A stretch of DNA of 64,000 bases from Bacillota bacterium. GTDB taxonomy: Bacteria; Bacillota; UBA4882; UBA8346. A program made the position numbers and the translations under genes. This document shows, in pieces, positions 33,663 to 42,853 of the stretch. How positions within the stretch are numbered: the stretch's first letter is position 1; each line of letters opens with the position of its first letter. The notes under the pieces are model-generated. The model was not told the origin of the DNA. It saw nothing but the letters and a program-made list of their open reading frames with translations, and did not search any database. Location of the stretch: assembly GCA_023436305.1 (NCBI GenBank), contig JAEZJQ010000020.1, positions 1 to 64,000 of the forward strand, in the 5' to 3' direction.

Positions 33663-34931
33663 ATGCATGGAATAAATGAGATCCCTTTAATGATTTGTTT
33701 ACCCTTCGTTATTTTATTGTTGATGATAGCGGTTATGCCACTGGCTTTTCCTCACTTTTGGGAGAAGAACCGTAATAAGGCAATCGTTGCGGCTATCGTC
33801 AGCATTCCGGTCCTTATATTCCTACTCGCCAACTCGCCGGAGAAATTGCTGCATTCGGCGAAGGAATATTTCTCATTCATCTTGTTGTTAGCCTCTTTAT
33901 TTATCATCTCCGGCGGAATTTTAGTCAAGGGAGATTTAAAGGCTACTCCGGCGGTGAATACGGTTTTTTTATTCATCGGGGCGGTACTCGCTAATTTGGT
34001 CGGTACCACCGGCGCCAGTATGCTGTTAATCCGGCCGTTACTGAAGACCATCAGTCAGCGGAAACATATTATCCATATTCCGGTCTTTTTTATTTTTATC
34101 GTATCGAATATCGGTGGCAGTTTAACGCCGCTCGGAGACCCGCCGCTGTTTTTGGGTTACCTGCGTGGCGTTCCTTTTATTTGGACTTTGAAACTGTTCC
34201 CGATATGGATTACCGCTATTGCGATTTTGTTGACAGTGTTCTATATTTGGGATTCGATTTGTTATAAAAAAGAGAAGATTTCCCACATTAAGAAAGATGA
34301 TACCCAAAAAACACCGCTTTCAATATCCGGGACTATCAATCTATTGTTTCTGGCCGGGGTCGTTTTGGCGGTTTTTTTCCAAACTCCAACGCCTTATCTG
34401 GAACTTATCATGGTTTTGATGATTGTATTGTCCATGGCCTTCACCAAGAAAGAATTGCGGACGGAGAATAAATTTACTTTCAACCCTATCTCCGAAGTGG
34501 CGATTTTATTTGCCGGGATCTTTGTGACCATGGTACCCTTGCTGGCATTGCTTGAGGAAAAGGGCGCTTCCTTGGGCGTCACCCAACCCTGGCAATTCTT
34601 TTGGCTGACCGGGGGCTTAAGCTCATTCCTGGATAATGCGCCGACTTATCTTACGTTCACTTCACTGGCCGCAAGTGTTACCCGGAGTATAGGTGACGGT
34701 GGTTTTCCTGTTTTTATTGGAGTCAGGCAGGATTTATTGCTGGCCATTAGCGCCGGAGCCGTGTTTATGGGCGCCAATACTTACATCGGTAACGGGCCGA
34801 ATTTTATGGTCAAATCCATTACCGAGGAACAGAAGATCAAGGTGCCGCATTTCTTTGGCTATATGATGTATTCCGGTATGATTCTGATTCCGCTGTTTAT
34901 CTTGTTGACATTCTTGTTTTTCAGGGGTTAA
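33663..34931 (+). CDS. Sodium:proton antiporter-like membrane protein (NhaD/CitMHS type)
   Basis: 422 residues with about 11-12 membrane helices, ion-transporter superfamily. Motifs: VGTTGASMLLIRPLL, SNIGGSLTPLGDPPLFLGYLRGVPF (NhaD-type Gly-Asp-Pro-Pro hairpin), SSFLDNAPTYLTF and GAVFMGANTYIGNGPNFMVK (second hairpin). Na+/H+ exchange is the usual annotation; citrate-type transport cannot be excluded. GGAGG precedes the ATG at 33663. Confidence 0.85.
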   Translation: MHGINEIPLMICLPFVILLLMIAVMPLAFPHFWEKNRNKAIVAAIVSIPVLIFLLANSPEKLLHSAKEYFSFILLLASLFIISGGILVKGDLKATPAVNTVFLFIGAVLANLVGTTGASMLLIRPLLKTISQRKHIIHIPVFFIFIVSNIGGSLTPLGDPPLFLGYLRGVPFIWTLKLFPIWITAIAILLTVFYIWDSICYKKEKISHIKKDDTQKTPLSISGTINLLFLAGVVLAVFFQTPTPYLELIMVLMIVLSMAFTKKELRTENKFTFNPISEVAILFAGIFVTMVPLLALLEEKGASLGVTQPWQFFWLTGGLSSFLDNAPTYLTFTSLAASVTRSIGDGGFPVFIGVRQDLLLAISAGAVFMGANTYIGNGPNFMVKSITEEQKIKVPHFFGYMMYSGMILIPLFILLTFLFFRG

Positions 34932-35034
34932 AAGATTAGTCACGAGTCATGGGCTGCGAATAGCCAGTTAATAAGTAATTTTTAAAAATAAATCTCGAGA
35001 ATCCTTTTAATCAGTTAAATCCTGGTCAAGTTTC

Positions 35035-35071
35035 AGCCGGAGTTTCAATGCGAAACCCGGCTTGTTTTTCG
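35035..35071 (+). terminator. Terminator after the antiporter gene
   Basis: AGCCGGAGTTTC and GAAACCCGGCT pair with one A-C mismatch around AATGC; TGTTTTT follows. Confidence 0.8.
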
Positions 35072-35196
35072 TTATTTTCTTGATAGGGGTTATATATCTT
35101 AATCATCTACGGTCAATGTATCTTTTAATCATGAAACCGTTATAATGCGCGTATCATTTTAAGACGGTTTTTTGATTAACTTTTACAGGTGGTAGA

Positions 35197-36780
35197 ATGA
35201 AGGGAAAAGTTTCGATCGTAAAGGGCACCGCGCTGTTAACCGGAGCCGGGCTCATCGTGAAACTGATGGGGGCGGCATATCGGATTCCCTTGGCGCGATT
35301 GATTGGCGCGGAAGGGATCGGGCTTTATCAAATGGCGTATCCGATTTATTTGATTTTTTTATCATTATCCACGGCCGGTTTACCCATCGCCATCTCTAAA
35401 ATCATCGCTGAACAAACGGCTACAGGCAATACTTCCGGTTTGCGAAATGTATTCCGGGGCGCAATGTTGTTGATGCTGTTACTGGGTTTATGGGGTTCTT
35501 TAAGTATGGCGGTAGCGGCGCCGTGGCTGGCGAGTAGCGTTGTAGTAGACGCCAGAGCAGTTTATGCCATGTGGGCATTGGCGCCGGCGATTTTTTTCAT
35601 GAGCATGATGGCGGCTTTGCGAGGCTACTTTCAAGGGCAGCATAATATGGGGCCCAGCGCCCTTTCCCAGATCATCGAACAAATAGTCAGAGTAGCGGTA
35701 GCCTTGATATTAGCAATTTTGTTGTTGGAGAACGGGATCGAGCATGCGGCCGCAGGAGCCGCTTTTGGAGCTACCGCTGGTGGAGTTGCCGGATTAATCT
35801 ACTTATTTATCATATATTTCCGAAGAAGGTGGAATACGAAAGAATCGATATCTTTCCCCGGAAGATTCGGAGCCGCTGATTCTCAGAAATTACTCCCGGT
35901 AATCAGCCGTTTGGTGAAATTGGCTTTACCAATTTCCATTGCGGTAATATTAATGCCGTTACTGCAGACATTGGATTCGATCATCGTGCCCGCCAAATTA
36001 CAGAGCATCGGCTATACTATCCGGCAGGCGACTTCAGCCTTGGGAACGTTGGGGAACTCATGGGCGGTGTTATATTTGCCGATGATTGTAACCGGAGCCA
36101 TCAATACCAATTTGGTGCCGGTCATTGCAGCCTTTAATGCGGCCGGGGGCAAAAAATTATTAACCGGCAATATCCGGGATGGGTTGCGATTGGCGGTGCT
36201 TTATCTGGTTCCGGTGGCTGTTATCTTTTTTCTCTGTGGTTCTTCGATTTACCGGATAATATATGGAGCCGGCGGAATCGAAATCTTGTCCTGGTTTGCT
36301 CCGGCTGTGCTCTTTCTAGGTCTTGAGCAAGTAACAGCCGGAATCCTGCAGGGTTTAGGGCATCCTAGCCTACCTTTAATCAATTTTTTAGCGGGCGCCA
36401 TTATCAAAGTCGCGGTAACATTTGTAACTACCGGTTTGCCCGGTTTAAATCTATACGGGGCCGCTTTGGGTACGGCTTGTGGAGCGGGTGTAACAGCTAG
36501 CCTTAATCTAGCCGCCGTGAAACGGCTGGTGGAGGTAAAACTTACTTTTTTGCCGGCAGCGTTACTAGGCGGGGTTACAATGCTGATTGTTGGACTGTAT
36601 TTAGAGCGGGTGCTTCATTTATATTTCATATGGGAATTTTTATTAGTAGGGTTTGGCAGTGTGGTGATCTATTTCATAATTTTGTGGATAACGGGAGGAA
36701 TTGGGGTACAAGATATAGAAAAGTTATTTAAAATCGCGCGTAAAACCTTTCCGTCTCATCGTACGCCAACTTTAAAATAA
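35197..36780 (+). CDS. spoVB: SpoVB/MurJ-like lipid-linked oligosaccharide flippase
   Basis: MOP-superfamily polysaccharide transporter, 527 aa and about 14 helices. Signature start KGTALLTGAGLIVKLMGAAYRIPLARLIGAEGIGLYQMAYPIY and ALRGYFQGQHNMGPSALSQIIEQIVRV, typical of SpoVB/YabM/YtgP. In Bacillus subtilis SpoVB supports spore cortex synthesis and yabM lies directly before yabN (mazG), the order seen here, which favours a sporulation-line role. AGGTGG precedes the ATG at 35197. Confidence 0.9.
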   Translation: MKGKVSIVKGTALLTGAGLIVKLMGAAYRIPLARLIGAEGIGLYQMAYPIYLIFLSLSTAGLPIAISKIIAEQTATGNTSGLRNVFRGAMLLMLLLGLWGSLSMAVAAPWLASSVVVDARAVYAMWALAPAIFFMSMMAALRGYFQGQHNMGPSALSQIIEQIVRVAVALILAILLLENGIEHAAAGAAFGATAGGVAGLIYLFIIYFRRRWNTKESISFPGRFGAADSQKLLPVISRLVKLALPISIAVILMPLLQTLDSIIVPAKLQSIGYTIRQATSALGTLGNSWAVLYLPMIVTGAINTNLVPVIAAFNAAGGKKLLTGNIRDGLRLAVLYLVPVAVIFFLCGSSIYRIIYGAGGIEILSWFAPAVLFLGLEQVTAGILQGLGHPSLPLINFLAGAIIKVAVTFVTTGLPGLNLYGAALGTACGAGVTASLNLAAVKRLVEVKLTFLPAALLGGVTMLIVGLYLERVLHLYFIWEFLLVGFGSVVIYFIILWITGGIGVQDIEKLFKIARKTFPSHRTPTLK

Positions 36781-37044
36781 TATTGCAAAATTAGAATTAG
36801 TTTGCCCTAATGAAATTCTTGTTTTTGTATCTGAAACGAATCAGTAAAATCGAACCGATGAACCTGCAATTAGGGGCCGGCCATGGTAAGGAAGTTTGGT
36901 TATTTTATTGCTACGGCATGGACGAAAGCAGGCGCAGCAGGTATTTTTTTTAAAAAGATTAAAAGGGATTCCGAATTTCGGTGCTTTCATTAGGATTTAA
37001 CAGATTATACGGATTGTTCAATTAAAAGAGGAGATTGATTCGAT

Positions 37045-37899
37045 ATGATGAAGGAAGCGAAAGAAGATACGAAACCGGCTACGGATTCCCCAACCATTGA
37101 GAACACCGGTTTAGGCCGGAATCTGGAACGCTTGGTGAAAATTATGGCCCAGTTGCGGAGTGAGAACGGTTGCCCCTGGGATCGGGAGCAGACCCACCAG
37201 TCACTGAAACCTTACGCCATTGAAGAAACTTATGAAGTGTTGGAAGCCATTGATGGTGGAAATCCGGACAAGCTCAAGGAAGAACTGGGCGATCTGCTGT
37301 TGCAGGTGATTTTTCACGCCCAACTGGCCGCCGAGGCAGGCCGGTTTACCATTGACATGGTCATCGATACTGTTTCGGACAAGCTGATTCGCCGGCATCC
37401 TCATGTTTTCAGTGATGTCCAGGTGTCCGGGGTGTCCGGGGTGCTGGAAAATTGGGAGAAGATCAAGAAAAGCGAGATACCGGGAGAGCGGGAATCGGCC
37501 CTGGATGGTATTCCCAAAGATCTTCCGGCGTTGCAAAAAGCTGAAAAACTACAAAGTAAAGCCGCTAAGGTGGGTTTCGACTGGGGCGATCTGGAAGGTC
37601 CCTTGCAAAAAACCAAGGAGGAATTTCAGGAGTTTGAAGAGATTTTGGATCGCGATCATATTCCGGAGAAAGGGAGTCCAGAGTGGGAACGGTTGGAGGA
37701 TGAATTCGGGGATATAATATTTTCGCTTGTGAATGTAGGCCGGTTTTTACATATCAACTCCGAGATAGCGCTGCGCAGAACCATGGACAAGTTCAATAAA
37801 CGGTTCCGGTTCATGGAGAGTGAGGCCGGAAAAATGGGACGGAGTTTGAAGGAAATGACACTGGCGGAAATGGATGAGCTGTGGGAGAGGGCCAAGTAG
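37045..37899 (+). CDS. mazG: Nucleoside triphosphate pyrophosphohydrolase MazG
   Basis: House-cleaning NTP pyrophosphatase with two MazG domains. First: LRSENGCPWDREQTHQSLKPYAIEETYEVLEAI and KEELGDLLLQVIFHAQLA (E-x2-E...E-x2-D metal motif). Second: FDWGDLEGPLQKTKEEFQEF and LEDEFGDIIFSLVNVGRF. The SAM-methylase half of YabN is absent, so it is the short MazG form. Two adjacent ATGs (37045, 37048) follow GAGGAG. Sits in the spoVB-mazG-...-yabP-yabQ order of sporeformers. Confidence 0.93.
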   Translation: MMKEAKEDTKPATDSPTIENTGLGRNLERLVKIMAQLRSENGCPWDREQTHQSLKPYAIEETYEVLEAIDGGNPDKLKEELGDLLLQVIFHAQLAAEAGRFTIDMVIDTVSDKLIRRHPHVFSDVQVSGVSGVLENWEKIKKSEIPGERESALDGIPKDLPALQKAEKLQSKAAKVGFDWGDLEGPLQKTKEEFQEFEEILDRDHIPEKGSPEWERLEDEFGDIIFSLVNVGRFLHINSEIALRRTMDKFNKRFRFMESEAGKMGRSLKEMTLAEMDELWERAK

Positions 37900-37956
37900 T
37901 AAGCCCTCTCACTTTATTTTGAAAGTAGTATTAAGTAGCTGCAAAAAGGGTAGTGG

Positions 37957-38196
37957 TTATTCGACTTCCAATTGCTCAACGTCCAAATCTTGCAACAATT
38001 CTTTCAGATTGATCATATCCTCTTTATTCAAGGTAATCCCCTTGCTCATTTGTTCATGATTTTCATCCCATTCGCGAATGTCCACTTTCGGTTTGCGGTT
38101 ATTCCAACTTACAATATTGACTTCCTTGGTCCAACCTTTGGCTCCTTCGGACAATACCCCAAGGTGTTTAATGATTTCAAATTTAATTTCAGCCAT
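37957..38196 (-). CDS. YdbC/PC4-like single-stranded DNA-binding protein
   Basis: 79 residues: EIKFEIIKHLGVLSEGAKGWTKEVNIVSWNNRKPKVDIREW and KGITLNKEDMINLKELL match the YdbC family, bacterial relatives of the PC4 coactivator that bind single-stranded DNA. The ATG at 38196 follows AGGAGGGTA; 12 codons of upstream frame are noncoding. It lies opposite to its sporulation neighbours. Confidence 0.88.
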   Translation of the reverse strand: MAEIKFEIIKHLGVLSEGAKGWTKEVNIVSWNNRKPKVDIREWDENHEQMSKGITLNKEDMINLKELLQDLDVEQLEVE

Positions 38197-38269
38197 AATG
38201 TACCCTCCTATACTCAAATTATGATTCTTCATTAATATCCACGCTGTATTTCCCGGGCCAATCTATTTT

Positions 38270-38640
38270 TTAAGAAAAAATTGATTTTAATTCGGGAAAT
38301 GCATCCAGACATTTCTCGTTTCGCAAATTGTCCAGTTTATTTGTATAGTCAAGAAACTTGGGAATTAAATCTGTCCTGTCCTCGCTGTTCATATATTGTA
38401 TGCAAGAATACCATTGACCTATGGATTTGGGTAAAGGTTTTAACCAAAGATACATTGCGCTTAAGCCAGCGAATAAAACCTTTGCGCAGATATTCACACC
38501 TATCATGATTACCGTCTAAGCTAATTAGTACTCTCATTTTTTTATAATTTTTCCATAACTCCAGGACTTCCGGTTTTTTTGCTAGTTGGGTAAAGTTGGT
38601 ATTGTAAATACTTCTTATTGTTGTGCGGGCATGTTCAAGT
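38270..38640 (-). pseudogene. Fragmented remnant of a twitch/SPASM-type radical SAM protein
   Basis: Two good coding fragments in different frames: a first (38639 to about 38470) with ARTTIRSIYNTNFTQL, KPEVLELWKNYKKMRVLIS and LDGNHDRCEYLRKGF, and a second (about 38420 to 38270) with QYMNSEDRTDLIPKFLDYT and LRNEKCLDAFPELKSIFS before the stop. The first resembles the SxDG...EYxRKG stretch of twitch-domain radical SAM proteins, the second their C terminus. A further fragment (LFATNWEELPLNLKNIAKVIN) lies at about 38745-38665. The N-terminal Cys cluster is missing. Family call is from pattern memory only. Confidence 0.4.
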
Positions 38641-38791
38641 GTATGGATGTCAGTTGATAACTTTTGCTATATTCTTTAAATTTAACGGAAGCTCCTCCCA
38701 ATTCGTAGCAAATAATTTTATTGAATGTATAAAATTAATCAAAAATGAAAAGCTAGCAGATGAATTCAGGTTGGGGAAAGGAAGCGGATTA

Positions 38792-39754
38792 ATGAGAAAC
38801 TTCAAAATTCATTGGCTGGCATTGTTATTGATTGGCTCTGTATTATTCAATACGGGTTGTCCCGGAAAAGAAGGCACTTTATTTAAAAATTGGGTGACCC
38901 GTTTCGGAAAACCACCAATGATCAGTGTATTTATCAAAGTTAATGGGCAGAAGAAGCAGATGGATATCGATGAATACCTTACCGGGGTAGTGGCCGGGGA
39001 GATGAAACCGGGTTGGCCATTACATGCTTATGCGGCGCAGGCTATCATTGCCCGCACTTTTACCATGGAATTTCTGGGTCGGGGTGGAACCCGCGCCCTT
39101 CATGGAACGGATATCTCCACCGATGAGAAAGAGGCCCAAGCCTATAATGCGGCGGCGATTACTCCAATAATCCGGCGGGCGGTACAGATGACCAAGGGGT
39201 TGGTCCTTGTTTATAAAAACCGGTATATCAAGGGTTGGTATTCCGCCAGTTGCGGTGGAGTCACCACATATGCCAGAGAGGGTTTGGCTTACAAAGAGCC
39301 TGAACCACCCTATATAAAATCAGTCACTTGCCCGGAAGCAGAGGTGATTCCCAAAAATGAATTATACTGGCAAACTACTTTGACCAATGCCGATATCAAT
39401 AACGTCACTAAAAAAATGAACCTGAAACCGATTGGCACGGTAACAAAAATGGCGATTTTGGAGCGAAGCGCCACTCACCGCGCTACCTCATTACAATTTA
39501 CCGGTACACAAGGGTCGGTTACCATCCCCGGCGCCGATTTCCGGATCAATGTGGGACCAGAGAAAGTCCGTTCCATCTGGTTGTCGGATCAAATTGAGAA
39601 TAAACCGGGAGCGATTGGCATCAAGGGGCGCGGTTTCGGGCATGGGGTAGGTTTATGCCAATGGGGCTCCTACGCCCTGGCGAAGAGTAACCGGAGCTAT
39701 AAGGCCATTGTTTTACATTATTATCCCAAAGCGGATGTCGTGAAGATTTGGTAA
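38792..39754 (+). CDS. spoIID: SpoIID/LytB-domain protein
   Basis: SpoIID proteins are lytic transglycosylases that thin septal peptidoglycan during engulfment. N-terminal signal segment (about 7-23) ends FNTGC, a weak lipobox. The domain spans about 45-320: DIDEYLTGVVAGEM (catalytic Glu region), AYAAQAIIARTF, GWYSASCGGVTTYA, GRGFGHGVGLCQWGSYALAK and IVLHYYPKADVVKIW. I start at ATG 38792 after AAAGGAAG; the open frame upstream to 38618 crosses pseudogene debris and lacks a site. The symbol denotes domain family; the true spoIID could lie elsewhere. Confidence 0.85.
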   Translation: MRNFKIHWLALLLIGSVLFNTGCPGKEGTLFKNWVTRFGKPPMISVFIKVNGQKKQMDIDEYLTGVVAGEMKPGWPLHAYAAQAIIARTFTMEFLGRGGTRALHGTDISTDEKEAQAYNAAAITPIIRRAVQMTKGLVLVYKNRYIKGWYSASCGGVTTYAREGLAYKEPEPPYIKSVTCPEAEVIPKNELYWQTTLTNADINNVTKKMNLKPIGTVTKMAILERSATHRATSLQFTGTQGSVTIPGADFRINVGPEKVRSIWLSDQIENKPGAIGIKGRGFGHGVGLCQWGSYALAKSNRSYKAIVLHYYPKADVVKIW

Positions 39755-39887
39755 TCTCAATTGATTGTAAGTTCAATCCTATAGAATTCAACAGTGTAAC
39801 ATAACAAGTGCGCGTGAAACTAGAGTCCGGAAGCGTAAAAGGTTAGCTACGGATTCCACGGATTGGATATTCATATATTTGTTTTAA

Positions 39888-39913
39888 GGCGATTCGGGGG
39901 ATCGTCTTTTTTC
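39888..39913 (+). terminator. Terminator after the SpoIID-like gene
   Basis: GGCGAT and ATCGTC (one G-T wobble) enclose TCGGGGG and lead into TTTTTT. Confidence 0.75.
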
Positions 39914-40014
39914 TTACTGGGTATTTTTTTATGATAAATTCTATTGCCGTCTTTTTTTGAATAGATTATATCGGGATGTGGCAGGTGTTATCATCGGTTA
40001 AAAGGATGGTGGGT

Positions 40015-40299
40015 ATGGAAGAAAAGAAACGCATCGTTGAGTCACAACATCAATTGACCTTAATGAATCGTGGCTTATTAAATATTGAAGGTGTTAGGAA
40101 TTTGGGGAGTTATGATCAGGAGGTTATTTACATTGAAACCGATTACGGAACATTGGAGATCAAAGGGGCCAGATTACACATACAACAGCTCAACCTGGAT
40201 CAGGGGAAAACAGTCATTGATGGTGATATCCATTCCTTCGTTTATCTGGAGGATGGCCCCAAAAAAGGCAAGGGATTTTTTAGCCGATTGATGAAGTAA
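40015..40299 (+). CDS. yabP: Sporulation protein YabP
   Basis: 94 residues: HQLTLMNRGLLNIEGVRNLGSYDQEVIYIETDYGTLEIKGARLHIQQLNLDQGKTVIDGDI is the YabP family pattern. In Bacillus subtilis yabP and yabQ are sigma-E controlled and needed for cortex formation. The ATG at 40015 follows AAAGGATGG; the upstream in-frame ATG at 39976 gives a poorer N terminus. The separate transglycosylase gene lies between it and yabQ. Confidence 0.92.
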   Translation: MEEKKRIVESQHQLTLMNRGLLNIEGVRNLGSYDQEVIYIETDYGTLEIKGARLHIQQLNLDQGKTVIDGDIHSFVYLEDGPKKGKGFFSRLMK

Positions 40300-40370
40300 G
40301 TAGCGATTCGGGAAGGAATCTGTGGATTTCCATAGAAATAGTTTTTACTTATTTTTATTGAGGTGGAAAG

Positions 40371-41216
40371 ATGCCTTCCCGAAATGGTAATCTAAAAAAG
40401 CGAATGAAACCAGCCCCAATCTTCTATTGGGTGCTGACCTTATTTAAATTTTTACTCAGCCCCTTAGTCGTATTGGCGGATTGTTTTCGGAACAAGGGAA
40501 CTGTCGACAAAATTTGGCTGTTTTCATTTTTTCTCTTTACGACGGTAGTGATGAGTATTACCGGTTTCGGGATTGTGGTTACCGAGGCCCCCTTAGTCAA
40601 AACCTTGAAAATGATGGCGACGGTCACCGATAATAACGAAGTTCTGACCGGTGATCTGCAACCTTTAATCCGGCTCATTAATAAAAATGCGCTCCATTTT
40701 AATGTTGATCCCAATTTAGTATTTGCCATCATCAAAACGGAAAGTAATTTTAACCCACGGGCCGTCTCGCACGCGGGAGCCCGGGGGTTGATGCAAATCA
40801 TGCCCGAAGTATGGCGGGAGTACAGTGATTCAACCTGCTCAGGAAAACATAGTAATCAATACATTTGTAAGGCGGGGGAAAACTGCATTTTTTCCGCCGG
40901 AGCCAACATTCGGGTGGGAACCAAATATTTTCAATGGTTATTGGTCAAATATGACGGCAGGGTGGATTTGGCGCTGGAAGCATATAATGCCGGGATTTCC
41001 AATGTTAAACCGGGAATGGACCCGAAATACAAGGAAACCCGGAATTATGTGGAAAATATTATCGCTTTTTGGAAAGATGTCCGTAAAGATACGATTGATC
41101 AGCAATTAAAACTTTCAATTAAATTGCAGCGAGGCTTAAAGTGGCTCTTTGGGATTACATTCGCTTGTTGGTTGATCTTATTCTGGTGGGCAAGTCGAAA
41201 ATTGTTTACGAAGTAA
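40371..41216 (+). CDS. Membrane-bound lytic transglycosylase (SLT domain) in the yab cluster
   Basis: 281 residues. N-terminal basic region and a membrane helix (about 45-65), then an SLT/goose-lysozyme-like domain (about 95-230): FAIIKTESNFNPRAVSHAGARGLMQIMP with catalytic Glu, GTKYFQWLLVKYDGRVDLALEAYNAG, and Tyr-containing NYVENI. Two Cys pairs (STCSGKH, YICKAGENCIF) may form disulfides outside the cell. A second membrane helix near the C terminus (about 255-275) gives an unusual two-anchor layout. Position between yabP and yabQ points to cortex or septal peptidoglycan remodelling. Confidence 0.87.
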   Translation: MPSRNGNLKKRMKPAPIFYWVLTLFKFLLSPLVVLADCFRNKGTVDKIWLFSFFLFTTVVMSITGFGIVVTEAPLVKTLKMMATVTDNNEVLTGDLQPLIRLINKNALHFNVDPNLVFAIIKTESNFNPRAVSHAGARGLMQIMPEVWREYSDSTCSGKHSNQYICKAGENCIFSAGANIRVGTKYFQWLLVKYDGRVDLALEAYNAGISNVKPGMDPKYKETRNYVENIIAFWKDVRKDTIDQQLKLSIKLQRGLKWLFGITFACWLILFWWASRKLFTK

Positions 41217-41259
41217 TTCACTTTTTTAAATAAAACAAGCGGCCAATGGTGGGGTCTTG

Positions 41260-41676
41260 ATGGATCATATCAATGTTCAATTAAGTTCATTATTGATAGT
41301 TCTGCTGGCCGGGATGATCTTTGGGGTCTTTTTTGATTTTTACCGGGTGTTCCGGGGGAAAATCATCGAAAAAAAAGGACGGTATCGAACCCGGATACGT
41401 AGCCTAAATATTATCGGTGATCTATGTTTTTGGGGATTGGCTTTTATTTTGATTACTCCCATTATCTTCTGGGGAACTTGGCTTGAGTTGCGGTTCTATG
41501 TATGGTTATTAATTCTGATCGGCATAGGTTTATATTTAACCTTTTTTAGTCCAGTAATTATCCCGTTGATATTGGGTTTATGGCGAATCCTCGCCTGGGC
41601 TCCCCAAAAATTGGGAATCGTTATCTGGCGAATAAAAATCTTCTCCAAAAAAGTTAGCTGTTGGTTTTCTAAATAA
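41260..41676 (+). CDS. yabQ: Spore cortex biosynthesis protein YabQ
   Basis: About four membrane helices: SLLIVLLAGMIFGVFFDFYRVFRG at the N terminus, then IGDLCFWGLAFILITPIIFWGTWLELRFYVWLLILIGIGLYL, the YabQ signature. Essential for cortex in Bacillus subtilis. The ATG at 41260 follows GGTGGGG; the in-frame TTG 3 bases earlier is less likely. Length 138 aa is slightly short of the Bacillus protein. divIC, the usual next gene, is absent. Confidence 0.9.
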   Translation: MDHINVQLSSLLIVLLAGMIFGVFFDFYRVFRGKIIEKKGRYRTRIRSLNIIGDLCFWGLAFILITPIIFWGTWLELRFYVWLLILIGIGLYLTFFSPVIIPLILGLWRILAWAPQKLGIVIWRIKIFSKKVSCWFSK

Positions 41677-41716
41677 AAATTGAACTTCGCCGAAAACTAG
41701 CGAAGTTCAATTTTTA
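41675..41716. terminator. Bidirectional terminator between yabQ and the CAP gene
   Basis: AAAAATTGAACTTCGC and GCGAAGTTCAATTTTT are a perfect 16-base inverted repeat around a 9-base loop, with A/T runs on both sides, ending both convergent transcripts. Confidence 0.92.
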
Positions 41717-41724
41717 TCCAATCC

Positions 41725-42393
41725 TTATTGACTAATAAACATCTGGGTGAAGATATTACCATACACACTGCCCGAAGCAATTCCAATTCCCACCTGGTTG
41801 AAGCTGGAGTTAAGAATATTGGCCCGGTGGCCTGAACTATTCATTAGGTTTTGATGGGCGCTTTCTGTAGTGGCTGCTCCGGCAAGATTCTCCCCGGCGG
41901 TCCGGTAGCTAACACCGGCGTTGCGCATCATATCAAATGGGGAACCGTAGGTGGGCGAGGTATGGCTAAAATAGTTTTTAGCCACCATATCTTGGCTTTT
42001 TTGCCGGGCTAAACCCACCAACACCATGTTGACACCTAACGGTTTGACACCTTGCTTGGTTCGTTCCTGATTGACCAGGTTCACCATTTTTGATTCCTCC
42101 GCGGACAATCCATTACTCGAAGGATTAGAAGCCGTTGGCGCTGAGGGTGTAACCGGGAGAGAAGCTGCCGGCTTCCGGGGTGAGGTTGGTATCCGGTATT
42201 GTTGAGCTTTTGGGTAGTATTGATTAAAGTATTTGGTGATGGAATTGGGATTATAAAAGCCATTGTCGCCGGATGAATATTGGGACCCTTGCGAATAATA
42301 AATAGTATGTCCAAGTGCCGGAACCATACTCATTACCAACAAACCGGTGCATATTAATACGATTACCGCAAACTTGCTGATTTGTCTCATCAT
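41725..42393 (-). CDS. Secreted CAP (SCP/YkwD) domain protein
   Basis: Signal peptide ending PALGH (about 29), then an unstructured Ser/Pro/Asn-rich linker to about 95, then the CAP domain: ESKMVNLVNQERTKQGVKPLGVN, AKNYFSHTSPTYGSPFDMMRNAGV, AGENLAGA and NSSGHRANILNSSFNQVGIGI. The two His residues and Glu of the CAP cleft are present. YkwD-type proteins are common in sporeformers and some are spore-coat or germination associated; the exact function is not known. AAGGGAG precedes the start. Confidence 0.9.
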   Translation of the reverse strand: MMRQISKFAVIVLICTGLLVMSMVPALGHTIYYSQGSQYSSGDNGFYNPNSITKYFNQYYPKAQQYRIPTSPRKPAASLPVTPSAPTASNPSSNGLSAEESKMVNLVNQERTKQGVKPLGVNMVLVGLARQKSQDMVAKNYFSHTSPTYGSPFDMMRNAGVSYRTAGENLAGAATTESAHQNLMNSSGHRANILNSSFNQVGIGIASGSVYGNIFTQMFISQ

Positions 42394-42853
42394 ACATTCT
42401 CCCTTCCGGATTGATTTCCAATAAATTTTAAAATTTCAATCTTAAAACTTATTTGGTATACCATGAATTCGGTGCTAAAAATATAAGCCCTTTCGGTAAA
42501 TTTGTACAATGCAGCCAAAATTAACAATTCCGCTGAATTTTACTATAATCGATTATCCACACAGACTCCTAGAGAGGGAGTTAAATTTTTTTGGATTTGT
42601 AATTAAGTTCATTTTAATTGTAAAACAGCTAAAGGATTTATCAGATTCGTAAGAAAATAGATTTTGTGGAAATGCCAAAAGAATAAAGAAAAAGGATATA
42701 TTCATTGTCCAAAATAATTGCCGGTTGCTTATAATATATTAGCCTGTATGATATTCGAAATAAAGGACTATCCAACTAATCCCGATTAAAACTTGAGATT
42801 AAGACAAAAGCACTCACGTACAGGCGATTTTAGCAGAAAGGGAGTAATTGATA
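42394..42853. other. Intergenic region with an isolated copy of the inverted-repeat end
   Basis: 460 bases without a gene between the CAP gene and the His/Cys-rich gene. At about 42558-42573 CCACACAGACTCCTAG is the reverse complement of the end of the 16404 element at 15 of 16 positions; no matching second end was found. It may be a worn remnant of the same mobile element family. Promoters for both flanking genes should also lie here. Confidence 0.4.

Noticed and set aside
38618..38791. N-terminal extension of the SpoIID-like protein
   Set aside because: No ribosome site, overlaps minus-strand radical SAM debris, and the extension precedes a proper signal peptide at 38792.
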